Origin: Paenibacillus whitsoniae
GTDB taxonomy: Bacteria > Bacillota > Bacilli > Paenibacillales > NBRC-103111
DNA length: 64,000 nt
Reading direction: 5' to 3'
NCBI RefSeq assembly: GCF_003955665.1
Contig: NZ_RXHU01000050.1
Coordinates: 1 to 64,000 of the forward strand
Shown: piece by piece, positions 55,315 through 63,700 of the stretch
How the letters are laid out: every line of letters starts with the position of its first letter
Numbering within the stretch: position 1 is the stretch's first letter
Program-made: the position numbers and the translations under genes
The notes under the pieces: model-generated
Told to the model about the DNA's origin: nothing
Databases searched by the model: none
The model's input: the letters and a program-made list of their open reading frames with translations, nothing else

Positions 55315-56277
55315 TTAGTTCATTAACCTATCCATTCTCGCCTGAAATCCCTCTATAACTTCTGTCGGTATTTCCCTGATCTTAATATCCTCACCTAAGA
55401 AAAGCAGCCAATTTGTGATTTCGGCCAATTCATCCGAACGATGAACATCGACGAAAGTTTTTAAAATAGCCGTAGTTTGATAAGGATTCGTGTATGAAAT
55501 TGTGATTTTTAATGGATGGTACTTCTTGAACTGAGCAATCGCCTTGGGTCCAAGTTCGAGGACCAGGTTGAGGGCTTCCTCCTGTTTGCTGAGTTGTTCG
55601 GCAATCTTCTTCCTGCTTATTCTTTTTTTCTCGGGATAGGGTTGGACACCGGTGAGATAGTCGACTGGAATAATCCGCCGCTTCTCCTCCACCAGATCGA
55701 AGGCCTCCATTTGCCAAGAGCTTTTTTCCCGATAGAGGTGCACGAGATAGATGGGATAAGACTTAACTTCTCTTCCTTCTTCGACGGAAACGACCAAATA
55801 GCGGTCGACAAGAAGGAGTTGAATGAATTGTTCCAACATAGGATGGGGCAAATCCGATAGATCAAGCAGGTCAGGATTGTGGGGATTAGTCCCTTCGAAG
55901 AGCAGGATTTGATTTAACAGCACAAGATCATCCTGCTGGTTTTGAGAGATGAGACCAAGCAATTTTTCCGCTAATGAATGGCGGCTCTTGAGATAAGGGA
56001 GCTGCAGATTGCGTGTAGCCATGAAGGCGATAAAAAGAGCCTTGATCTCATTGTCGGTAAAGCGGACGGTGGGCAAGACGGAGTTGTTCATCACAAAGTA
56101 ACCCCCGTCCCTCCCGACCTCGGCGACAAGAGGCATTCCCATTGCTTCAATTTCCCTGATATCTCTAATCGCCGTGGAACGGGAAATGTTAAACTCTTGC
56201 ATGATTTCCGTAATGGTAAAATGGGCGCGGTTATTGATATACCGCATGATGATATTAATCCGTTCTACTTTTTTCAT
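55315..56277 (-). CDS. second HTH/WYL transcriptional regulator
   Basis: A 320-residue YafY-type regulator: HTH (about 5-60, IIMRYINNRAHFTITEIMQEFNISRSTAIRDIREIEAMGMPLVAEVGRDGGYFV) and a WYL-like C-terminal domain (about 140-310; here VVSVEEGREVKSYPIYLVHLYREKSSWQMEAFD). The WYL signature is modified (SSWQMEAFD), so ligand contacts may differ. It diverges from the DoxX gene over 111 bp. Two matching 30-bp sites, one in this gap and one before the GyrI-like gene, suggest its regulon. Confidence 0.88.
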   Translation of the reverse strand: MKKVERINIIMRYINNRAHFTITEIMQEFNISRSTAIRDIREIEAMGMPLVAEVGRDGGYFVMNNSVLPTVRFTDNEIKALFIAFMATRNLQLPYLKSRHSLAEKLLGLISQNQQDDLVLLNQILLFEGTNPHNPDLLDLSDLPHPMLEQFIQLLLVDRYLVVSVEEGREVKSYPIYLVHLYREKSSWQMEAFDLVEEKRRIIPVDYLTGVQPYPEKKRISRKKIAEQLSKQEEALNLVLELGPKAIAQFKKYHPLKITISYTNPYQTTAILKTFVDVHRSDELAEITNWLLFLGEDIKIREIPTEVIEGFQARMDRLMN

Positions 56278-56291
56278 CGGGTCCTCTAAAC

Positions 56292-56322
56292 AGTATCATA
56301 TTTTGACATGATTTAAGATTAT
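56292..56322. promoter_or_regulatory. WYL operator copy 1
   Basis: AGTATCA-n-ATTTTGA-n-AT-n-ATTTA with core TATCA-tattt-TGACA (one mismatch from a perfect inverted repeat), between the WYL gene and doxX. Same spacing as the copy at 56841. Confidence 0.78.
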
Positions 56323-56388
56323 TATAAACTCATCAAGTTGAAAAACAAAATGACTTGATCACATCTAAAAATCAAAGGAGAAATGGAT

Positions 56389-56811
56389 ATGAGTACGATT
56401 ACCGATCATGCAAAAATTGAAAAAGTCGGAACCCGCCCCACTGGAAGGATAGCCGCTTATTGGACCGTCACGATCATTCTCGCGATCTCGATTACATTAA
56501 GCGGGATCGGGCAATTGCTTCGATATGGCGGCAATGTGGATCTAGTAACCCATATTGGATTCCCGTTATATGTCACGAATATACTCGGAGCTTGGAAGTT
56601 GCTCGGCGTCATTGCAATCGTAATGCCAGGGTTCCCCAGACTTAAGGAATGGGCTTATAGCGGTATCTTTTTTCTAATGACGGGGGCGGCTCTGTCTCAT
56701 ATATTCGCTCATGACTATGGCGCCGGCGGATTCAACGTGCTTCTTCCGCTGTTCTATGCCGCGCTTGGCATCGCCTCCTGGGCGCTGCGTCCGAAAAGCC
56801 GCAAGCTCTAA
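56389..56811 (+). CDS. DoxX-like membrane protein
   Basis: A 140-residue protein with four membrane helices (YWTVTIILAISITLSGIGQLL, GFPLYVTNILGAWKLLGVIAIV, WAYSGIFFLMTGAALSHIFAH, VLLPLFYAALGIASWALRP) in the DoxX-like pattern, where helix 2 has LGAWKLLGV and helix 3 begins with EWAYSG. Roles in redox or electron transfer are proposed but unsure. AAAGGAG is 8 bp from the ATG at 56389 and 2 bp from the one at 56383, so MSTITDH is the start. It is separated from the next gene by an internal copy of the WYL site. Confidence 0.86.
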   Translation: MSTITDHAKIEKVGTRPTGRIAAYWTVTIILAISITLSGIGQLLRYGGNVDLVTHIGFPLYVTNILGAWKLLGVIAIVMPGFPRLKEWAYSGIFFLMTGAALSHIFAHDYGAGGFNVLLPLFYAALGIASWALRPKSRKL

Positions 56812-56840
56812 TGGGAGTACCAGGAAGTCGCCTTTTAAAT

Positions 56841-56872
56841 AGTATCAGATTTTGATATCATTTATGGTTATG
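56841..56872 (+). promoter_or_regulatory. WYL operator copy 2
   Basis: Core TATCA-gattt-TGATA is a perfect 5-bp inverted repeat; flanks AGTATCA-n-ATTTTGA-n-AT-n-ATTTA match copy 1 at 56292 at almost every base over about 30 bp. It lies about 60 bp before the GyrI-like gene. Confidence 0.8.
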
Positions 56873-56930
56873 ATGAATCTACCAAGTAAATCTACACATC
56901 AATTGACAATCAAAAAAAGGAGATTGAATG

Positions 56931-57410
56931 ATGGCAACCTATACTTTTGAGGAAAAAGACAGCTTTATTGTTCTTGGCATTGGAACGGAGCTAAAAAGCG
57001 ATTACACGGATTATGCCGGTATAAACAAGGAGAAGGAAAGCTTCTGGAGGTCCGTGGAGCAGGATGGAAGACTTGACACGTTAAAGGCTATTGCTGCGAA
57101 CGACTATATCTTTGCTGTAAACGAAGCGGTCAATCACAAGATGATGTATTATGCTGGCGTCATGACAGATGCTTCGGTAAAGGAAGAACATAGATTAATC
57201 CAGTTCCCTAAGGGACAATACCTCGTCGTAAAAGGTGAGGGGAGGACGGCTGATGAGTTGAGCAGTGTACTTACTGGCATTGCTTTTGGTCAAGTCTTGC
57301 CGGCAGCTGATCGTTACGCCTATGTTGGCGGGCCCAATGCAACGGTTGAGATGGGACAGCGAGAGGGCTCTGTCTATGGTGAAATGTGGATTCCGGTTGT
57401 GACGAAGTAA
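56931..57410 (+). CDS. GyrI-like / AraC effector-binding domain protein
   Basis: A 159-residue single-domain protein of the GyrI-like (SOUL/BmrR C-terminal) fold. The pattern is beta strand FIVLGIGTELKSDY, helix NKEKESFWRSVEQDGRLDTLKA, FAVNEAVNHKMMYYAGVMTDA, the FPKGQYLVVKGEGRTADELSSVL strand-turn and C-terminal VYGEMWIPVV. Such free domains bind amphipathic drugs or peptides and often modulate regulators. AAGGAG is 8 bp from ATG 56931 and 5 bp from ATG 56928, so both are possible. Downstream of WYL operator copy 2. Confidence 0.85.
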   Translation: MATYTFEEKDSFIVLGIGTELKSDYTDYAGINKEKESFWRSVEQDGRLDTLKAIAANDYIFAVNEAVNHKMMYYAGVMTDASVKEEHRLIQFPKGQYLVVKGEGRTADELSSVLTGIAFGQVLPAADRYAYVGGPNATVEMGQREGSVYGEMWIPVVTK

Positions 57411-57438
57411 CGAAAATAGCCTGTAGGAGGAATGTGGA

Positions 57439-57906
57439 ATGTCCTTGATCGTTGATTTTAACCATGTATCCACGGTTGGTCTGGAATCTTCGCCCGTAGC
57501 GGAAGCGCTGGCTGGATTGCGCGCGAATGAAGCCCGTTATTTTATGAACAAATACAAGCACGAATTTACGGTCGTACCCGCCAGTGAGAGCCAGGAAACG
57601 CTCGATTACGTGAATCGAGTTTTGAAAGAAGAGCGTGGTATTGCGTTTGCGGCGCAACCTTTGGAAACATCGCGTTTTCAAGTGGAAAATATCAATTGGG
57701 CCTTCGTCTTTTATGAGGACGGTCTCGCGGTCAACGTCTTGTATACCGTGGATGATCCTAAGAAGCGGGCCGTAGGGTTTAAGCTATCCGAAGGGATGGA
57801 AATACCTAAGGAATTGGAAGAAAAGAAGTTCAAATTTGCCAGACAGAAGTCCAAGCTGGCGGGGACCATTCGAGGTTCGTACTTCGTCATTAAAGGAGAA
57901 TATTAA
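57439..57906 (+). CDS. hypothetical protein, unknown
   Basis: A 155-residue soluble protein with no family I recognise. Mixed alpha/beta: EALAGLRANEARYFMNKYKHEFTVVPAS, VNRVLKEERGIAFAAQ, NWAFVFYEDGLAVNVLYTVDD and a C-terminal GTIRGSYFVIKGEY. TAGGAGG lies about 9 bp before the ATG. It is 28 bp after the GyrI-like gene and is probably in the same transcript, so it may belong to the WYL regulon. Confidence 0.8.
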   Translation: MSLIVDFNHVSTVGLESSPVAEALAGLRANEARYFMNKYKHEFTVVPASESQETLDYVNRVLKEERGIAFAAQPLETSRFQVENINWAFVFYEDGLAVNVLYTVDDPKKRAVGFKLSEGMEIPKELEEKKFKFARQKSKLAGTIRGSYFVIKGEY

Positions 57907-57952
57907 AATTTATCCCGTTAATGCATCAATCAGGCATTAGCGGGATATTTTT
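57907..57952. terminator. terminator overlapping the end of the LuxR gene
   Basis: TATCCCGTTAATGC (57911-57924) pairs with GCATTAGCGGGATA (57934-57947); T residues follow on both strands. The stop of the minus-strand LuxR gene (57926-57928) lies in the loop, so the upstream arm is coding. Confidence 0.88.
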
Positions 57953-60535
57953 CAACAAATTCAAATCCTGTGCGGCAACCAAGGCCTGGGTGCGCGAGGA
58001 GACGCCGAGTTTCTCGTACAGGCGAGAAAGATAGATCCGTACGGTTCCCTCCGATAAAGAGAGAGCCGCGGCCATTTGCTTATTCGACGCGCCTTGTTGG
58101 ATCAAGCGCAAGAGATCGCTTTCTCTCCTGGTCAGTGCTTCGGCCGTGACGGGATCAGGTGTCGTATACGGCTTGGACACTTTTGGAAATAGCGCCAGCA
58201 GCATGCGGACGTACGCCTCGGATACGCCGCTCGAAGAGCTGAGTTCCGTGTCGCTGCTGCTTAGATAGGCGGACAACAGCTCGGCCATAGCCGCTCCCTC
58301 ATCGAGGAAGCTCCGGATATAACCGAATGGCTCACCGATGACCAGCGCCTTGTGAACATACTGCAGGGCGGCGCTTCGCTGTCCTCGCTGAGCTTCCAAC
58401 AAAGCCTGCAGGATCGCAATTTCTACGAGACTTGAATAGAGCTGCTCCCGTTCAGACTGAGGCCACAACTGCTCCAACAGCCGGAGCGCTTCGGTCTCTT
58501 TGCGCTGTTTTCCTAAGAAGCGACAGAGTGTAATGAATTCAAACTCTTTATTGAACGTAGGCTTGTCTTTGACGGTCAGGCCGAGATGCGCCAGTTCTTT
58601 TTTTGCCTGCGAAATCTGCCCGTCCTGCACATACAAGCGAACCTTGCATGCTCGCAGCACATCGATCCAGTGTGTATCCAACTTCTTGCAGGCCAGCAGC
58701 GTCTCATCGATGACATCATGGGCCAGTCGGCTTCGACCTTCGGCGAGATGGATACGGGCTTCAATCAGGCAGAGCGGAATCAGCAGCCCGGGAATTTGAT
58801 GGCTCATGGCCGCTCGCTTGAGAGCCGGGAAGAGCTCGCGGCATTGCTCTAACCTGTTCCACTCGTAGTAGCCCTCGTATAGCGACTGTTTGACGTACAA
58901 ATTAAGGAGCGATTCCTGCCATCCGTGGGATTCCAGGACACCCATGAACAGGTTGCCGATCGTTTCGGTATCCCGTGAGAGGGCGCCTTTGAGACCAATA
59001 GCGGTGCGTCTTACCAGAGGTTCGGTCGTATTATAGTTAAAATTGTAATAGGTTGGATTCGCCGGCAGGATCCGATCCAGGATGCCTTCCGCAAATGCGA
59101 ACCACCTGTCAAAATCCCCGTTTAAAAACACTAGGTTGGATCTTACAAAGAGGATGCCGCTTTGCAGCTGCGCCCATCGCTCCGTTTGCTCCATCGTCGT
59201 GCTGATTCGCTCAATGTGTTCCAGCTCCTGCTCGGCTTGTCCCAGCTGTCCGGTCAGGACGAGAACGAAGGCATAGAAGAGAGCCAGTTCAGGGGACATC
59301 TCTGTTTCCGCAGGCATGCATTGGAACCAGTGCAGCAGCGTCGACAGTTCTCCTTTGTTCAGCACCGTCGGCAGATGCCGCTCCAAATGAGCTTGCATCA
59401 GCTCGAAATCTTCAGCCGCAATGGCATGATGAATCGCTTCCTCCATAAATCCGCGGGCAGCCAGACACGTGCTTGCCAGCCGATTGGCACGGTACCAAAG
59501 CGCAGGGTGTTTTTTTTGCACGAGTTCTTGCAGGTATTGCGCGAATAGGTGATGGTAGCGGAACCAGTTATTCTGTTCGTCAAGGGGCACCAGAAACAGG
59601 TTTAAGCTTTTGAGTTGTTCCAGGAGCTGTGCACTGTTCGTTTCCTGCGTGACGGCATGACAGAGGATGGCATCCATGCGATGGAGGCTTGCGGTTTGAA
59701 GGAGAAATTGGTAAATGTCCGCAGGCAGCTTGGACACGACCTCATGGAATAAATAATCCGCGATGTCCCGGTAATTTCCGCTAAACCCCAGTACATAGTC
59801 AGAAACCTGAGTCCCGGCACGAAGGTTCAATAAAATTAATTTTAAGGCGGTCACCCAGCCCTCTGTCCGCAGCGTCAATTGTTCGATTTGATCGGGGGAC
59901 AGCCCCGGACTAGACATTGCCTGGAAAAATAACGTAGTCTCTTGCGAGGTGAACTGAAGCTGAGACACGTCAATGCAGCTGTATTCCTCGCGTGCCAACC
60001 AATGGACAGTGGGAAAAGGGAGCTCGTTCCGACTGGCGATGAGGACGTGCAGCTGCTGCGGCAAATAGTCGATGAAATAGGAAAGGCTGCTATGGATGTG
60101 CTCGTTCCGTATCCGTTGGTAATCGTCCAGAATCAGCACCGCTGTTTCTGGAAGGACGTACATCTCATTCAAGAGGGCATCCAGGAAGGTGCTGATGGAT
60201 ACGTTTGGCAAAGCTTCGATCAGAGATGCAATCCGCTGAGCGGCCGTTTCCGGGACGATGGCTGTAAGCGCATGAACCACGTACCGCCAAAATCGGACAA
60301 GATCGTTATCCAGCTCATCGAGAGACAGCCAAGCCGGAGCTTGCGGCTGGCTGTGTGCCCACTGTGAAAGCAGCGTTGTTTTCCCAAAGCCGGCCGGCGC
60401 GCAGACGAGGGTGAGCCGGCCTTGCAATCCCGCGGTAATGGCTGTTAGGAGCCTCCCCCTTTTAACCAGGGTCTCTTTCAGCGCGGGATAGGTGGTTTTG
60501 GCTTTTAACAAGATGGGGGCCGGTTGGCTGATCAT
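57926..60535 (-). CDS. MalT-like LuxR-family ATP-dependent regulator (LAL)
   Basis: An 869-residue STAND-type regulator: P-loop ATPase (about 1-240, Walker A APAGFGKTTLLSQW, Walker B VLILDDYQRI), a winged/helical region, TPR repeats (about 400-780) and a C-terminal LuxR HTH (about 800-865; LTRRESDLLRLIQQGASNKQMAAALSLSEGTVRIYLSRLYEKLGVSSR). LAL proteins oligomerise with ATP and an inducer sensed by the TPRs, then activate transcription. The inducer is unknown. The start MISQPAP at 60535 has GGGGAGG 6-7 bp upstream; the longer frame is ignored. It diverges from the RCC1 surface gene over 168 bp, so it may regulate it. Confidence 0.93.
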   Translation of the reverse strand: MISQPAPILLKAKTTYPALKETLVKRGRLLTAITAGLQGRLTLVCAPAGFGKTTLLSQWAHSQPQAPAWLSLDELDNDLVRFWRYVVHALTAIVPETAAQRIASLIEALPNVSISTFLDALLNEMYVLPETAVLILDDYQRIRNEHIHSSLSYFIDYLPQQLHVLIASRNELPFPTVHWLAREEYSCIDVSQLQFTSQETTLFFQAMSSPGLSPDQIEQLTLRTEGWVTALKLILLNLRAGTQVSDYVLGFSGNYRDIADYLFHEVVSKLPADIYQFLLQTASLHRMDAILCHAVTQETNSAQLLEQLKSLNLFLVPLDEQNNWFRYHHLFAQYLQELVQKKHPALWYRANRLASTCLAARGFMEEAIHHAIAAEDFELMQAHLERHLPTVLNKGELSTLLHWFQCMPAETEMSPELALFYAFVLVLTGQLGQAEQELEHIERISTTMEQTERWAQLQSGILFVRSNLVFLNGDFDRWFAFAEGILDRILPANPTYYNFNYNTTEPLVRRTAIGLKGALSRDTETIGNLFMGVLESHGWQESLLNLYVKQSLYEGYYEWNRLEQCRELFPALKRAAMSHQIPGLLIPLCLIEARIHLAEGRSRLAHDVIDETLLACKKLDTHWIDVLRACKVRLYVQDGQISQAKKELAHLGLTVKDKPTFNKEFEFITLCRFLGKQRKETEALRLLEQLWPQSEREQLYSSLVEIAILQALLEAQRGQRSAALQYVHKALVIGEPFGYIRSFLDEGAAMAELLSAYLSSSDTELSSSSGVSEAYVRMLLALFPKVSKPYTTPDPVTAEALTRRESDLLRLIQQGASNKQMAAALSLSEGTVRIYLSRLYEKLGVSSRTQALVAAQDLNLLKNIPLMPD

Positions 60536-60703
60536 GAAATCCTCCCCAATCGCGAAATTTCGTTCGCTAGTTTGATTTTGTTTGTATGGCTTTATTATAC
60601 GAAAAAAGTAGTGCGAAGTTAACATTCGTCAATCGTGCGGGATGTCAGGAATTTGTAAAATGGGGGTGAATTGTACAAAAGAGCTAAGGCCATGGAGGTA
60701 CAA

Positions 60704-63700
60704 ATGCTAAACCGACTTAACAAATTGATCGTCGCACTCGTTGTTCTTTTAGGGTTCATTCCCATTGCTCCAATGAAGTCTGCGCATGCTGCGAATTATG
60801 TTGTTGCCCCGCAGCTGGCAACCGGCTATTACCATAGCGCGGTCCTTCTTAGCGACGGAACGGTATGGGCATGGGGACGAAATGATAAGAGCCAATTATC
60901 TTATGATACGGGGACGTACTCCACTTGGCCGCTGCAGATAAAGAATCTGGATCACGTGAAGCAAATCGCGACGAGCATTATGAGCACCTATGCGATTAAG
61001 GAAGACGGGACATTATGGGCCTGGGGCTTGAATGGGAATGGTCAGTTAGGGGACGGTACGCTTACAAACCGAACGACTCCCGTGCAGGTCAGAGGGATGA
61101 GCGGGGTGACCGCTGTGTCTACCGGGCTTGGTTATCATGTTTTGGCGTTGAAGGACGATGGGACTGTATGGGCGTGGGGACGGAACGACAACGGGGAGTT
61201 AGGCGACGGAACAACGACACAAAGACAACTGCCCGTGCAAGTAGTCGGCCTGACAGATGTCGTCGCCCTTGTCAATGCAGGCTATCACAGCCTGGCGCTG
61301 AAGTCGGACGGAACGGTATGGGCGTGGGGAAGAAATTCGTATGGAGAGTCTGGGGGCGGGATCTCCGCAGACCGCACGTCGCCCTATCAAGTGAGCATAA
61401 GTGGCGTGAAGGCCATCGCAGCAGGAGATCACCATAGTATGGCTGTGAAGGAAGACGGAACGGTCTGGACCTGGGGGAGAAATACGTACGGAACGCTAGG
61501 CGACGGAACCACCACAACCCGGGTAACCCCCGTTCAAGTTACAGGCCTGGACCATGTGAAGAGCGTTGCGGCAGGCACTCACTTTAGCTACGCGTTGAAG
61601 GAAGATGGAACGGTTTGGAGCTGGGGCTATAACAATTATGGGCAATTGGGTGATGGAACGACGACGACGAGATTAAGTCCCGTGCAAGTAAGCGGGTTAA
61701 CGGATGTGGTCGCTCTGGGCGGGGGCGGTTACAACGCTACAGCCATGCAGTCGGGCGGGGAAATCTGGGCCTGGGGCTATAACGGATATGGCGAACTAGG
61801 GGATAAAACGAGGGAAAGCCGGACGGTGCCGGTTCGCAACGCGGCAGTGTTGGATCTAACTCCGCCTACCATAGCCAATCCGGACATTACCCCTACCGAC
61901 ATTACGGAAACAGGCGTTACGTTGTCTTGGCAGAAAGCGACCGACAATCTTAGCAAGCAGGGAGAGCTGGAGTACCAGGTCTACCAAATCGGCAGCAGAA
62001 CGGCAGCAACCGTCAGTGCCGTTGAATCCAGCGGTATTCGAATCGGTACTTATGAGCCGGATATGGACATCAAGCAAGTAACGGACCTCTATGACGATCA
62101 ATCCTACACATTCATCGTGATTGTGAAAGACAAGGACGGCAGAAAAAGTATTTACAATAAGGTGACCATTCGAACTTTAGCCATTCCGACTTTCTCTATC
62201 ACCTATCATACAAATGGCGGGACAGGAACGGTACCGACAGATCCGAATGTGTATTATCAAGGCGAAACGGTTATCGCATTAGGAAGTGGAGATCTGACGA
62301 GACCTGGCTATACCTTTGCCGGGTGGAATACGCAGGCAGATGGAAACGGGACGACGTACGCCGTGGGAGCAGCTTTTAACATAGGCACGGCGGATGTGGA
62401 GCTGTATGCCAAGTGGACGCAGAACCCGACTTACACGGTCACCTACGTTGTGTATGGCGGAACAGGCGCTGTACCGATCGATAGCAATGCGTATGAGCAG
62501 GGGATGCCGGTCACGGTGCTAGGCAATACGGGGAATCTAGCGAGGCCCGGCTACACGTTTGCGGGATGGAACACGCAGAAGGATGGCAATGGAACGACGT
62601 ATATGGCGGGGGCTACATTTAACATCGGTACGGAGAATGTGGAGCTGTATGCGAAATGGACACAGAACCCGACCTACACGGTCACCTACGTTGTGTATGG
62701 CGGGACAGGCGCTGTACCGATCGATAGCAATGCGTATGAGCAGGGGATGCCGGTTACGGTGCTGGGGAATACGGGGAACCTGAGAAACCCCGGTTACACG
62801 TTTGCGGGATGGAACACGCAGAAGGATGGCAGCGGAACGGCCTATGTGGCAGGGGATATATTTAGCATTGGCGCTGAAAATGTGGAACTGTATGCGAAGT
62901 GGCTCGCAGATCCGGTAGACGACTCCACGGATGAAGGAGACTCTGATCCGGAAACAGGCAACCTCTCACCAGAGGAGAATACCGAGAAGCCGCTGGAAAC
63001 CTACACGGGACTGCGTGTGACCGTGGATGGTGAAGATCAGGATCTGATTCATGATGTTTCCATCTCACAGAATCGGGCTGAGATGACTGTGTACATGGAT
63101 GCGGATAAATGGCAGGCGCAGCTCGAAGAGAAGGACGAGCGGCCGGAAGTCGTCATTTCAGTTGCGCAACAGGTTGACAAAGTGTCCTTGGTTCTGAACG
63201 GGAATGCTGCAGCAGATATGGCGAACAAGCAGGGGATGCTTATTGTGCAAACGGTAAATGGCAATTATAAGCTGTCCATGGGCGCGATCATGCTTGATGC
63301 ATGGACGGAAGCATTCGGAGAGCAGGCGTCCCTGGCAGATATGGTTTTCCACATCGATATTGCGAAAAGCAGATCTGCCCAGACCGGGAAAGAGAACGCC
63401 GCTGTTATTGGAGTGCCAGTTGATTTTAACGTAGTGATTTCCTACCGCGGCAAAGAGATACAAATCAAGGCGTTCAACGCCTATGTGGAGAGAGAGCTTC
63501 TGCTTCCTGAGGGTGTTCGTCCACCCACAGTGAGCACAGCGGTGAGAATCGACGCAGACGGAACCATTCACCACGTGCCTACGCGTTTTACGACGCAGCA
63601 AGGCAAGTCAGTTGCCGTTGTGAGCAGCCTAACCAACAGTACGTATGCGCTCATTGCGAATTCGATCCGATTCGAGGATGTCGAGTCCCATTGGGCAAAG

